From Streptomyces sp. NBC_01669 (GTDB lineage Bacteria; Actinomycetota; Actinomycetes; Streptomycetales; Streptomycetaceae), in the NCBI RefSeq assembly GCF_026339735.1, contig NZ_JAPEQG010000001.1:1054001-1118000 (forward strand): a stretch of 64,000 nucleotides of DNA, written 5' to 3'. The notes under the pieces are model-generated. The model had not been told where the DNA came from. It did not search any database and was given only the letters and a program-made list of their open reading frames with translations. The stretch's first letter is position 1. Each line of letters starts with the position of its first letter. This document shows positions 1 to 8,466 of the stretch, piece by piece. The position numbers were made by a program, and so were the translations under genes.

Positions 1-2
1 GG

Positions 3-248
3 GGCGTGATCGCCGAGGCCAACGACTCGCCCTACGGGCTCGCGGCCGGGGTGTGGACCCAGGACGTCTCCAAGGCCCACCGCGTCGCGAGCCAACTCCA
101 GGCCGGCACGGTCTGGGTGAACTGCTACAACGCGTTCGACACCGCGCTCCCCTTCGGCGGCTACAAGCAGTCCGGCTGGGGCCGCGAGCTCGGTGCGGCC
201 GCGCTCGAGCAGTACACGCAGACGAAGGCCGTCAACATCCAGCTTTGA
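3..248 (+). CDS. Aldehyde dehydrogenase, C-terminal end (5' truncated by window edge)
   Basis: Only the last 81 or so residues lie in the window. They match the C-terminal end of the NAD(P)-dependent aldehyde dehydrogenase superfamily: a segment resembling [13 protein letters not shown], then GTVWVN, then the characteristic [15 protein letters not shown] stretch and a final oligomerisation tail ending in VNIQL. The catalytic Cys and Glu lie upstream, outside the window. Family members oxidise aldehydes to carboxylic acids. The gene lies 120 bp before an NDMA-dependent alcohol dehydrogenase, so the pair could carry an alcohol through aldehyde to acid; this pathway is inferred from position. 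The substrate cannot be told from this fragment. Confidence 0.9.
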   Translation, partial: GVIAEANDSPYGLAAGVWTQDVSKAHRVASQLQAGTVWVNCYNAFDTALPFGGYKQSGWGRELGAAALEQYTQTKAVNIQL

Positions 249-368
249 GCCAGGCCCTCGGGGCCGCCGTCACAGCCGGTCCCGAGCTCCCCCGCGTCGT
301 CCGCACACATGCTCCCCCACCTGCCCGCGGTCCACGCCCGTCAGCGTCACCCAGGAGGTAGAGCCTTC

Positions 369-1481
369 ATGAAGACCCGAGCCGCAGTCCTCACCGAGAT
401 CGGCAAGCCCTTCGAGATCGTCGAGCTGGACCTGGACGAGCCCAGCACCGGCGAGGTGCTCATCCGCTTCGTCGCCGCCGGACTGTGCCACTCCGACCTG
501 CATCTGAGCGACGGCGACCTGCCGCCCCGCTTCCCCATCGTCGGCGGTCACGAGGGCGCCGGCGTCATCGAGAAGGTCGGCCCCGGCGTCACCAAGGTCA
601 AGCCGGGCGACCACGTGGTGTGCAGCTTCATCCCCAACTGCGGCCACTGCCGCTACTGCTCCACCGGCCGCCAGAACCTGTGCGACATGGGCGCCACCAT
701 CCTCGAGGGCAGCATGCCCGACGGCACCTTCCGTTTCCACAAGGACGGCGTCGAGTACGGAGCGATGTGCATGCTCGGCAGCTTCTCCCAGTACGGGGTG
801 ATCTCCGAGCACTCGGTGGTCAAGGTCGACCCCGGCCTGCCGCTGGAGACGGCCGTCCTGGTCGGCTGCGGTGTGCCGACCGGCTGGGGCACCGCCACCA
901 ACGCGGGCGGCGTCCGGCCGGGCGACACCGTGGTGATCTACGGCGTCGGCGGCCTCGGCATCAACACCGTGCAGGCCTCGGTGGTCGTCGGCGCCAAGCA
1001 CGTCGTGGCCGTCGATCCGGTGGGCTTCAAGCGGGACACCGCGATCCGGATGGGTGCCACCCATGCCGTCGCCACCGCCGAAGCGGCGCAGCAGCTGGTC
1101 GGCGAGCTGACGCGCGGTCAGGGTGCTGACCAGGCGCTCATCCTGGTCGGCACGGTCACCGAAGAGGTCGTCTCCGCCGCCTTCGACGTCGTCGGCAAGG
1201 GCGGAACGGTCGTGGTGACCGGACTGGCCGACCCCGCAAAGCTGACCGTCCACGTCTCCGGCGCGGTCCTCACCCTGTGGGAGAAGACCATCAAGGGCAC
1301 GCTCTTCGGCAGCTGCAACCCGCAGTACGACATCAAGAAGCTACTCGGTCTCTACCAGTCGGGCCACCTCAAGCTGGACGAGCTGGTGACCCGGCGGTAC
1401 TCGCTGGACGAGGTGAACCAGGGCTACCAGGACCTCGTCGACGGCAAGAACATCCGCGGCGTGCTGGTGCACGAGCACTGA
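369..1481 (+). CDS. NDMA-dependent (mycofactocin-linked) zinc alcohol dehydrogenase
   Basis: A 370-residue medium-chain zinc alcohol dehydrogenase. Visible features are the catalytic-zinc segments GLCHSDLH and GGHEGAG, a structural zinc cluster CGHCRYCSTGRQNLC near residues 97-111, and a Rossmann segment GVGGLGIN. The long insert after the zinc cluster is typical of the nicotinoprotein class assayed with N,N-dimethyl-4-nitrosoaniline, whose bound NAD is recycled with mycofactocin in actinobacteria. The ATG at 369 was chosen because CAGGAGGTAG lies 8-18 bases ahead; an upstream ATG at 309 has no such site. The gene is directly followed by mftA, which strongly supports the assignment. The alcohol substrate is unknown. 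Confidence 0.9.
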   Translation: MKTRAAVLTEIGKPFEIVELDLDEPSTGEVLIRFVAAGLCHSDLHLSDGDLPPRFPIVGGHEGAGVIEKVGPGVTKVKPGDHVVCSFIPNCGHCRYCSTGRQNLCDMGATILEGSMPDGTFRFHKDGVEYGAMCMLGSFSQYGVISEHSVVKVDPGLPLETAVLVGCGVPTGWGTATNAGGVRPGDTVVIYGVGGLGINTVQASVVVGAKHVVAVDPVGFKRDTAIRMGATHAVATAEAAQQLVGELTRGQGADQALILVGTVTEEVVSAAFDVVGKGGTVVVTGLADPAKLTVHVSGAVLTLWEKTIKGTLFGSCNPQYDIKKLLGLYQSGHLKLDELVTRRYSLDEVNQGYQDLVDGKNIRGVLVHEH

Positions 1482-1496
1482 CGCGTCGCGGCGAGC

Positions 1497-1526
1497 GGGG
1501 CGCCGCCCAGGAGCGGGCGGCGCCCC
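1497..1526 (+). terminator. GC hairpin between alcohol dehydrogenase and mftA
   Basis: GGGGCGCCGCCC (1497-1508) pairs perfectly with GGGCGGCGCCCC (1515-1526) across a 6-nt loop. There is no T-tract, and the element lies only 30 bp before mftA. It could be a partial terminator, or an RNA processing or stabilising element that sets the ratio of dehydrogenase to precursor peptide. Confidence 0.55.
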
Positions 1527-1557
1527 CGTCCATCCGCCCCCCTTCCCACGAGCACGA

Positions 1558-1746
1558 ATGAGGCACACCATGCGCGAAGCAACCGCCCACACCATCAACC
1601 ACACCGAAGTCGACGCCGACTTCACGTCCGGGATCGTCACCGACGCCACCTCCGGCCTCGCCTCGCAGATCAACCTGCCGGCGGATGGGCTGGAGGACCT
1701 GCTGGTCGAAGAGGTCTCCATCGACGGCATGTGCGGCGTCTACTGA
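1558..1746 (+). CDS. mftA: Mycofactocin precursor peptide MftA
   Basis: A 62-residue peptide (58 residues if the ATG at 1570 is used) ending in IDGMCGVY, the signature C-terminus of mycofactocin precursors. In the known pathway MftC acts on the final Val-Tyr pair, MftE releases it, and MftD converts the product to the redox-active cofactor core. The N-terminal leader is rich in His, Thr and Asp and has no hydrophobic stretch, so it is not secreted. The 3' end overlaps mftB by 16 bases, implying translational coupling. The ATG at 1570 has a weak purine-rich stretch upstream, so the exact start is uncertain. The family call is near certain from the C-terminus and the neighbours. Confidence 0.95.
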   Translation: MRHTMREATAHTINHTEVDADFTSGIVTDATSGLASQINLPADGLEDLLVEEVSIDGMCGVY

Positions 1747-2063
1747 CGGGGCACCGGGACGTGACCACCTTCGACCCGGACCTGCCCCACAGGTGCTCGC
1801 CCAGCGTCGCGCTGCGCCCGGAGCCCTTCGGCGCCCTGGCCTACCACTTCGGCACACGCCGGCTGTCCTTCCTGAAGACACCGGAGCTGGTCGAGCTGGT
1901 GACCGCACTGGGCGACCACACCGACGTCCGCACCGCCCTGGCGGCCTCTCCCGTTCCCCGGGCGCAGCACGGTGCCTACCTCGCCGCCCTGGCCGGGCTC
2001 CTCGAGGCGGGGACCATCGAACCCGCTGACCCCTCCTCGACCAGCGACGGAGCCGCACGATGA
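1731..2063 (+). CDS. mftB: Mycofactocin peptide chaperone MftB
   Basis: A protein of 110 residues from a GTG at 1731 that overlaps the end of mftA. A GTG at 1761 would give 100 residues and is an equally reasonable start. It is a PqqD-like RiPP recognition element: a small winged fold that binds the MftA leader and presents it to MftC. The core reads roughly ALRPEPFGALAYHFGTRRLSFLKTP, followed by helices containing LVELVTALGDH. Its stop overlaps the mftC start (ATGA). Size, order and the overlaps match other mycofactocin loci; no catalytic residues are expected. Confidence 0.9.
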   Translation: MRRLLTGHRDVTTFDPDLPHRCSPSVALRPEPFGALAYHFGTRRLSFLKTPELVELVTALGDHTDVRTALAASPVPRAQHGAYLAALAGLLEAGTIEPADPSSTSDGAAR

Positions 2064-3250
2064 AACTCGTCGACCACTTCAAGCACGGCCTGACCTCACC
2101 GATCTGTCTGACCTGGGAGCTGACCTACGCCTGCAACCTGGCCTGCGTGCACTGTCTGTCCTCGTCCGGACGGCGCGACCCCCGCGAGCTGGACACCGCC
2201 GAGTGCCGCGCCGTGATCGACGAGTTGCAGCGCATGCAGGTGTTCTACGTCAACATCGGCGGCGGCGAGCCCACCGTGCGCGCGGACTTCTTCGACCTGG
2301 TGGACTACGCCGTGGACCACCAGGTCGGGGTGAAGTTCTCCACCAACGGGGTACGCATCACCCCCGAGCGGGCCCGGCGGCTGGCATCCGGCGACTACGT
2401 CGACGTGCAGATCTCCCTCGACGGCGCCACTGCCGAAGTCAACGACGCGGTGCGCGGGCGCGGTTCGTACGCGACCGCGCTCCGAGCCATGGACAACTTG
2501 GCAGCGGCGGGCTTCGGCGAGTTCAAGGTCAATGTGGTGATGACCCGTCACAACATCTGTCAGCTCGACGAGTTCGCCTCGCTCGCCGACTACTACGGGG
2601 CCCAACTTCGCCTCACCCGGATGCGCCCCTCCGGCCGGGGCGCCGACACCTGGGAGGAGCTGCATCCACGTCCCGATGACCAACTCCGGCTCTACGACTG
2701 GCTAGTGGCGCACGGCGAGAAGGTGCTGACCGGGGACTCCTTCTTCCATCTCAACGCGCTCGGCGAGACCTCACTGCCGGGGCTGAACCTGTGCGGAGCC
2801 GGACGCGTGGTCTGCCTGATCGACCCCGTCGGAGACGTGTACGCCTGCCCGTTCGCGATACACGAGCAGTTCCTCGCGGGGAACGTACGGGACGGGGGGT
2901 TCGCCGCCGTCTGGCGCGAGTCCGAGCTGTTCGGCCGGCTGCGCGCCCCACAGAGCGGCGGGGCGTGCGCCTCCTGTTCGGCGTACGACGCGTGCCAGGG
3001 CGGCTGCATGGCCGCGAAGTTCTTCACCGGACTCCCGCTGGACGGTCCCGATCCCGAATGCGTCAAAGGCCACGGCGCGGCTGCCCTCGCCACCGCGGAC
3101 CGTGCGGGAGCACCGCGCCCCACGCGCGACCACTCGCACACCGGCCCCGTACGCGGCCGGCCGGTGGTACTCGGCATGCCGACGACCCGGCCCCTCCCCG
3201 CGGACCGCCTCTGCGACGAGAGCCCTCTGGCCGGAACCGGGCCGAGGTGA
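2060..3250 (+). CDS. mftC: Mycofactocin radical SAM maturase MftC
   Basis: A 396-residue radical SAM/SPASM protein. The CX3CX2C cluster motif (CNLACVHC) lies at about residues 26-33, followed by the GGGEPT SAM-binding segment. The C-terminal SPASM region carries the auxiliary-cluster cysteines, in segments such as LCGAGRVVCLID, YACPF, CASCSAYDAC and QGGC. MftC homologues catalyse oxidative decarboxylation and cyclisation of the C-terminal Val-Tyr of MftA, with MftB as chaperone. The last 55 or so residues after ECVKGHG are Pro/Arg-rich and may be an unstructured tail. The gene overlaps mftB by 4 bases; 61 bp separate it from mftD. Confidence 0.95.
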   Translation: MKLVDHFKHGLTSPICLTWELTYACNLACVHCLSSSGRRDPRELDTAECRAVIDELQRMQVFYVNIGGGEPTVRADFFDLVDYAVDHQVGVKFSTNGVRITPERARRLASGDYVDVQISLDGATAEVNDAVRGRGSYATALRAMDNLAAAGFGEFKVNVVMTRHNICQLDEFASLADYYGAQLRLTRMRPSGRGADTWEELHPRPDDQLRLYDWLVAHGEKVLTGDSFFHLNALGETSLPGLNLCGAGRVVCLIDPVGDVYACPFAIHEQFLAGNVRDGGFAAVWRESELFGRLRAPQSGGACASCSAYDACQGGCMAAKFFTGLPLDGPDPECVKGHGAAALATADRAGAPRPTRDHSHTGPVRGRPVVLGMPTTRPLPADRLCDESPLAGTGPR

Positions 3251-3311
3251 ATCCCCGGACGGCCGGCTGCCCGCCCCGCCACCCCGAGCCCAGGAAAGGA
3301 TCGGCACGATC

Positions 3312-4484
3312 ATGAGTGGATGGTTCGAAACGGTCGCCGAGGCCCAGCGCAGGGCCGAGCGGCGACTGCCCGTGTCGGTCTACAGCGCGCTGTTGGCCGG
3401 TTCCGAGAAGGGCGGATCGTACCGGGACAACACCGAGGCGTTCGCCGAACTCGGCTTCGCACCGCACGTCGCCGGTCTGTCGGCCAAGCGCGAGCTGGCC
3501 ACCCGCGTGATGGGCCAGGACATCGCCCTTCCGGTGCTCGTCTCCCCGACCGGTGTGCAGGCGGTGCACCCCGACGGAGAGGTCGCGGTCGCCCGTGCGG
3601 CGGCGGCCCGGGGCATCGCAATGGGGCTCAGCTCCTTCGCGAGCAAACCGCTGACGGAGGTCGTCGCGGCCAACCCTCAAGTGTTCTTCCAGCTGTACTG
3701 GATGGGAAGCCGCGACGCGATCCTGCGGCGCCTGGAGCACGCCCGTACCGGCGGCGCGAAGGGCCTGATCGTCACCCTCGACTGGTCCTTCTCCCACGGC
3801 CGCGATTGGGGCAGCCCCAAGATCCCCGAACGTCTGGATCTCAAGGCGATGCTGCGGTTCGCCCCCGAGTGCCTGGCCCGCCCCCGATGGCTGCTCGACT
3901 TCGCCAAGGGCCGGCGTCTGCCGGACCTTACGGCGCCCAACCTCGCCGAGCACGGCGGGCCGGCACCGGCCTTCTTCGGTGCGTACGGCGAGTGGATGGG
4001 CACGCCTCCCCCGTCGTGGGAGGACATCGCCTGGCTGCGCGAGCAGTGGGACGGCCCCTTCATGCTCAAGGGCGTCTGCCGGGTCGACGACGCCCGGCGC
4101 GCGGTCGACGCCGGCGTCACCGCGATCTCGGTCTCCAACCACGGCGGCAACAACCTGGACACCACCCCAGCTCCGATCCGTGTGCTGCCGTCCGTCGCCG
4201 AGGCGGTGGGTAACCAGGTCGAGGTCCTGCTCGACAGCGGTGTCCGCCGCGGCAGCGACGTGGTGAAGGCGCTCGCCCTGGGGGCGAAGGCCGTGATGAT
4301 CGGCCGCGCCTATCTGTGGGGCCTGGCCACGAACGGGCAGGCCGGTGTGGAGAACGTGCTCGACATCCTGCGCGGCGGCATCGACTCCGCCCTGCTCGGC
4401 CTCGGGCGCTCCTCCGTCCACGAGCTCACCCCGGACGACGTGGTGGTACCGGCTGGCTTCACCCGTACCCTGGGCGGGTCCTGA
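3312..4484 (+). CDS. mftD: Pre-mycofactocin synthase MftD (FMN-dependent)
   Basis: A 390-residue member of the FMN-dependent alpha-hydroxyacid dehydrogenase family (lactate/glycolate oxidase fold). Family features include LPVLVSPTGVQ near the N-terminus, MLKGV for the FMN-contacting lysine, SNHGGNNLD with the active-site His, and the phosphate-binding DSGVRRGSDVVKALALGAKAV. In the mycofactocin pathway MftD oxidatively deaminates the MftE-released intermediate to make the redox-active dicarbonyl. The start at 3312 follows AGGAAAGGA at 3292-3300. An upstream in-frame ATG at 3102 lies inside mftC and is unlikely. Confidence 0.93.
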   Translation: MSGWFETVAEAQRRAERRLPVSVYSALLAGSEKGGSYRDNTEAFAELGFAPHVAGLSAKRELATRVMGQDIALPVLVSPTGVQAVHPDGEVAVARAAAARGIAMGLSSFASKPLTEVVAANPQVFFQLYWMGSRDAILRRLEHARTGGAKGLIVTLDWSFSHGRDWGSPKIPERLDLKAMLRFAPECLARPRWLLDFAKGRRLPDLTAPNLAEHGGPAPAFFGAYGEWMGTPPPSWEDIAWLREQWDGPFMLKGVCRVDDARRAVDAGVTAISVSNHGGNNLDTTPAPIRVLPSVAEAVGNQVEVLLDSGVRRGSDVVKALALGAKAVMIGRAYLWGLATNGQAGVENVLDILRGGIDSALLGLGRSSVHELTPDDVVVPAGFTRTLGGS

Positions 4485-4520
4485 CATGGCGCGGAATGCG
4501 GCCGACGGGGCGGGACCACG

Positions 4521-5306
4521 ATGAGCGGCCGCGTCGCGGTGGTCACCGGAGCCGCGCGCGGCATCGGTGCCGCCGTGGTGCACCAGCTCGCCGCCGACGG
4601 ATGGCGCGTCGTGGCCGTGGACATCTGCGCGGATCTTCCAGGGCTGCACTACCCGTTGGCCCGCCGTGAGGAGCTGGCCGCGCTGGCGACGGCCTGGCCC
4701 GGAACGGTGCTCGACGTGCCCGCCGACGTACGCGATCCCCGAGCGATGGCCGACGCGGTGAAGCTGGCGCGCGACACGTTCGGCGGGCTGGACGCCGCCG
4801 TGGCCGCCGCCGCGGTCATGGCGGGCGGCTCGCCCCTGTGGGAGTCGACCGACGAGGAGTGGGACACGTTGTTCGACGTCGGCGTGCGTGGTGTGTTCAA
4901 CCTCGCCCGAGCCGCCGTCCCGGAGCTGCTGGCCCGCCCGCAACCACGCTCGGGCCGGTTCGTGGCACTCGCCTCGGCGGCCGCCCACAAGGGGCTGTGG
5001 CATCTGGCCGGCTACAACGCGGCCAAACACGCCGTCATCGGCCTGATCAGGGGCCTGGCCTGCGATCTGCGCGGCACGCGGGTCACGGCCACCGCCGTCT
5101 CCCCCGGCTCGACTCGTACGGAGATGCTCCGGGCGACGGCCGACCTGTACGGCCTGGTCGACACGGCCGCGTTCGCCCAGCACCAGCTGACGGAGCGGCT
5201 GCTGGAACCGGAGGAGGTGGCATCCGCGGTCGCCTGGCTGTGCGGTCCGCACTCGGTGGCGGTCACGGGCACCGTGGTACACGCGGACGGAGGGTTCACG
5301 GCATGA
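4521..5306 (+). CDS. Mycofactocin-associated SDR-family oxidoreductase
   Basis: A 261-residue short-chain dehydrogenase/reductase. The cofactor motif TGAARGIG is at residues 10-17, the catalytic serine lies in ALASAAA, and the Tyr-Lys pair is in YNAAKHA. It ends in GTVVHADGGFTA, a standard SDR C-terminus. SDR proteins of this kind lie inside many mycofactocin clusters and may use or recycle the cofactor; the exact substrate is not established from sequence. It starts 36 bp after mftD and overlaps mftF by 4 bases, so it is part of the same transcription unit. Confidence 0.88.
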   Translation: MSGRVAVVTGAARGIGAAVVHQLAADGWRVVAVDICADLPGLHYPLARREELAALATAWPGTVLDVPADVRDPRAMADAVKLARDTFGGLDAAVAAAAVMAGGSPLWESTDEEWDTLFDVGVRGVFNLARAAVPELLARPQPRSGRFVALASAAAHKGLWHLAGYNAAKHAVIGLIRGLACDLRGTRVTATAVSPGSTRTEMLRATADLYGLVDTAAFAQHQLTERLLEPEEVASAVAWLCGPHSVAVTGTVVHADGGFTA

Positions 5307-6685
5307 TGCTCATCCCCGACGCGCACCTGCGCGTCCTCGCCGACGGGCGGGTGCTGATCGGGTTCGCGCCGCTGCGGGTGCTGCGGCTGTCGCCGTCCGC
5401 CGCCCGGCTGGCCACTCGGTGGCTGGCGGGCGGGCCGGTCGGCGCCGACCCGGCGCACCAAGAGCTGGCCCGCCGTCTGGTGACCGCCGGGCTGGCCCAT
5501 CCGTGCCACGCGCACACCCGCTGGGGACCGCAGGACGTCACCGTCGTGATCCCGGTCCGCGACGAACCACACGGCGTTCGGGCACTGCGGGACGCTCTCC
5601 ACGGGCGACACCCGGTCCTCGTCGTGGACGACGGTTCGGCGGAGCCTCTCCCTGGCGCAGCGGCCCGGCACCCCGCGCCGCTCGGCCCAGCCGCGGCCCG
5701 CAACACCGGCGTCCTTTCGGTCACCACCGCCCTGGTCGCCTTCCTGGACGCCGACGTCACGCCCGGGTCCGGCTGGCTGGAGCCGCTTCTGGCGCACTTC
5801 GAGGACCCTCGGGTGGCTGCGGTCGCCCCGCGCGTCCGCAGCCGTCCGGGCCGCTCGCCCCTGGCCCGGTACGAACGGGCGCGCTCCCCGCTGGATCTCG
5901 GCGCCGCTCCCGCTGAGGTGGGCCCCGGCGCACGCGTCGGGTATCTGCCGAGCGCCGCCCTTCTGGTCCGCACGTCAGTCCTGCGCGAACTGGGCGGGTT
6001 CGACGAGCGGATGCGCTTCGGCGAGGACGTCGACCTGATCTGGCGACTGACCGCGGCCGGCCATCGTGTGCGCTACGAGCCGGCCTCCGAGGTGCTGCAC
6101 CGGCCTCGTCCGAACTGGCCGGCCCTGCTGCGGCAGCGCTTCGGCTACGGCACGTCGGCCGGGCCTCTGGCCAGGCGCCACGGTCGGGCGGTCGCCCACG
6201 CACGGCTCTCGCCGGTGACGGCCGCCGCCTGGACAGCAGGGTTCGTAGGACGTCCGCGCACCGCGCTCGCCCTGGCGGGCGTCGACGCCGCGCTCCTGGC
6301 GCGCGAGCTGGTCCCGGCAGGCGTACCCGCTCGTGCGGCGCTGCGTCTGGCGGTGCGGGGTCAGTCCGCGGTGGGTCGCATGCTCGCTGACGCGGCGCTG
6401 CGCGCCTGGTGGCCGGTGGCCCTCCCCGCCCTGCTGACCGGCCGTCGGGGCCGTGTCGCCGTGGCTCTCGTCCTCCTGGCCCGGTTGCGCGGCAGGCCCT
6501 GGGCCCTCGACCCGATGACGTGGTGCGCGGCGGGACTGGCGGACGACCTGGCGTATGGCGCGGGCGTGTGGTGGGGTGCGCTGCGCGCCCGCACCGCCGT
6601 GCCCCTGCTGCCCGATCTGAGCACGCGGCCCCGAGGCAATGACGGACGGCGCACGGGTTTCGGCCCCCAGGGAGTACGACGATGA
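5303..6685 (+). CDS. mftF: Mycofactocin glycosyltransferase MftF
   Basis: About 460 residues from the ATG at 5303, which overlaps the SDR stop; the next codon is also ATG. It is a GT2-type transferase: VTVVIPVRDEP begins the nucleotide-sugar domain, LVVDDGS and AFLDADV supply the metal- and sugar-binding aspartates, and GYLPSAALLVRTSVLRELGGFDERM with GEDVDLIWRL form the acceptor side. An N-terminal segment of roughly 80 residues precedes it, and hydrophobic helices follow. MftF homologues add beta-1,4-linked glucose units to mycofactocin. Overlaps at both ends indicate coupled translation. Confidence 0.92.
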   Translation: MMLIPDAHLRVLADGRVLIGFAPLRVLRLSPSAARLATRWLAGGPVGADPAHQELARRLVTAGLAHPCHAHTRWGPQDVTVVIPVRDEPHGVRALRDALHGRHPVLVVDDGSAEPLPGAAARHPAPLGPAAARNTGVLSVTTALVAFLDADVTPGSGWLEPLLAHFEDPRVAAVAPRVRSRPGRSPLARYERARSPLDLGAAPAEVGPGARVGYLPSAALLVRTSVLRELGGFDERMRFGEDVDLIWRLTAAGHRVRYEPASEVLHRPRPNWPALLRQRFGYGTSAGPLARRHGRAVAHARLSPVTAAAWTAGFVGRPRTALALAGVDAALLARELVPAGVPARAALRLAVRGQSAVGRMLADAALRAWWPVALPALLTGRRGRVAVALVLLARLRGRPWALDPMTWCAAGLADDLAYGAGVWWGALRARTAVPLLPDLSTRPRGNDGRRTGFGPQGVRR

Positions 6686-7401
6686 ACGGGTCTCCCATGA
6701 CATCGCCGCTGGTGCGTCGGCTGTCGCGGCTGACATGGCGGGAGGTCGACGGTGTCGATCCACGGCCGGTGCTCGTCGTCCCGCTCGGCGCGACCGAGCA
6801 GCACGGACCTCATCTGCCGTTCACCGTGGACACGGAGGTGGCCGTCGCCCTGAGCGAGCGGCTTGCCTCGGCGCGTCCTTCCGTGGTGCTGGCGCCGCCG
6901 GTGCCGTACGGATCGAGCGGCGAGCACGCGGGGTTCCCGGGCACCCTCTCCCTCGGCCGACAGGCCTTCGAACTGCTGGTCGTCGAGCTGGGCCGGTCCA
7001 CCGACGCCTTCGCAGGCCTTCTGCTGGTCTGCGGGCACGGGGGCAACGCCGTCCCGCTGCACCGGGCCGTCGGGCGGCTGCGCGCGGAGGGACGCCGGGC
7101 TCGGGCGTGGTCGCCGGGCGGCCCGGACGACGACAGTCACGCGGGCCGGACCGAGACCTCGGTCATGCTGGCCCTGCGCCCGGAAGCCGTACGCCTGACC
7201 GAGGCGGAGCCCGGGGCGACGTCGCCTCTTCGCGAACTGATGCCCGCCCTGCGCTCCTCCGGAGTGGTGAACGTCAGCCCCAACGGCGTCCTGGGCGACC
7301 GCCGGGGTGCCACCGCCCAGCAGGGCGCGGAGATTCTGGACAGCTGGACGGCCGACCTGCTGCGCTCCTTCGACCACCACTTCGGCCGCCCGGCGCACTG
7401 A
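6682..7401 (+). CDS. mftE: Mycofactocin peptidase MftE (creatininase family)
   Basis: A 239-residue creatininase-fold metal amidohydrolase, or 234 residues from a second ATG at 6697. Metal-ligand segments include GATEQHGPHLPFTVDT, YGSSGEHAGFPGTLSLG and CGHGGN, with HAGRTETS near residue 153. MftE cleaves the modified MftA to release the C-terminal Val-Tyr-derived moiety that becomes mycofactocin. The gene overlaps mftF by 4 bases and appears to be the last of the operon; 120 bp separate it from the next gene. Order and identity leave little doubt. Confidence 0.93.
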   Translation: MNGSPMTSPLVRRLSRLTWREVDGVDPRPVLVVPLGATEQHGPHLPFTVDTEVAVALSERLASARPSVVLAPPVPYGSSGEHAGFPGTLSLGRQAFELLVVELGRSTDAFAGLLLVCGHGGNAVPLHRAVGRLRAEGRRARAWSPGGPDDDSHAGRTETSVMLALRPEAVRLTEAEPGATSPLRELMPALRSSGVVNVSPNGVLGDRRGATAQQGAEILDSWTADLLRSFDHHFGRPAH

Positions 7402-7521
7402 ACCTCCGGACCTCCGACGCCGCTGTCTCACTTCGGGACAGTTACGGGAGCGCTTCACGAGGCAGAGTTCTCCCGCCCCGGGCCGTCTCGGCCCGGACGT
7501 TCCGTTGTCTCGCACGACACC

Positions 7522-8466
7522 ATGGAAAACGGTGTGACAGACGCTTCTCAGTTCCCTCCCCCCGCCGCACCCCCGGGCCAAGCCCCTCAGGTGCCGGGAC
7601 GGCATGCTCTCGGGGCCGATCGGCCGTCCGCCGACAGCCTCCGGACCGTGCAGTTCTCCTGCCAGCTGCTCTTCCGCAGGGAGGCCGAATTCGTCGACCA
7701 CTTCTACGCATGCATGCTGGCGGTCGTGCCCGGTGTGCGGGAGCTGGCACCCCAGCACGGGCGACCGCTGTGCGACGGGCTGGTCCGTTCGGTGTTGTGG
7801 GCGGCACTGACCCAGGACACCCCCGAGGTGGTCGAGGCCACCCTGCGCCGAGTCGGTGCCTCGCACCAGCGACAGGGTTTCCCGGAAGCCTGGTACCGCT
7901 CGTCCGGGCGTGCGCTGCTCGACGCCGCGCACGAGATCCACAAGGGGGACTGGGGCTCGCTGCTCAGCTCCCATTGGATCGCGTACTACACCTGGCTGAG
8001 CAAGAGCCTCACCTCGGGCGCGGCGACGGCCCGCTCGCAGCCCGGGCACGCCGAGGCCCTGGGGCACACGGCGGGCTCGGGTGCGGCGGGCGACGCGCAC
8101 ATCGAGTCCCTCGGGGACGTGGTCGCCGAGCTGCGGACCCGATACTTCCCCGAAGACCAGCGTGCGCTCGCGGCCATCTGCACACGCGTCGCTCTGCGCA
8201 CCGGAGCCGACCTGCGCAATCCGCGCCCGGACCAGCACGCGGAGCCGGCCGTGGTGCGCAACGTGCTGAACATCCTTCTGGTGCTGGGCTACTCGCTCGG
8301 CACGTATGTGTCCGACCGAGCGGCACCCCGCGCCTCGCCGCACGACGAGGGAGCGGTGCAGGCCCCCGATCGGCCCCTCGTGGGCGATACCGACGACGGG
8401 CAACTCGCCCTGGCGGACGGCATGCTGCGACGGTGGAAGCGACTCTTCAGCAAGGCGAACCGATGA
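7522..8466 (+). CDS. Globin-like haem protein
   Basis: A 314-residue protein. After a Pro-rich N-terminus (about 40 residues), residues 40-165 follow the globin pattern: FVDHFYACMLAVVPGVREL for helices A-C, then VGASHQRQGFPEAWY with a likely proximal haem histidine at residue 115, then WGSLLSSHWIAYYTWLSKSL for the last helices. The C-terminal half has no family I recognise. Its stop overlaps the start of the FIST-domain gene, so the two are co-translated and likely work together, perhaps in sensing or handling O2 or NO. That role is inference. A GTG at 7534 is an alternative start. No clear ribosome binding site is visible for either. Confidence 0.7.
   Translation: MENGVTDASQFPPPAAPPGQAPQVPGRHALGADRPSADSLRTVQFSCQLLFRREAEFVDHFYACMLAVVPGVRELAPQHGRPLCDGLVRSVLWAALTQDTPEVVEATLRRVGASHQRQGFPEAWYRSSGRALLDAAHEIHKGDWGSLLSSHWIAYYTWLSKSLTSGAATARSQPGHAEALGHTAGSGAAGDAHIESLGDVVAELRTRYFPEDQRALAAICTRVALRTGADLRNPRPDQHAEPAVVRNVLNILLVLGYSLGTYVSDRAAPRASPHDEGAVQAPDRPLVGDTDDGQLALADGMLRRWKRLFSKANR

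Noticed and set aside
3063..5282. 739-codon minus-strand frame across mftC-mftD-SDR
   Set aside because: It is antisense to three genes with strong family signatures; its translation has no recognisable domain and is dominated by Arg, Gly and His.
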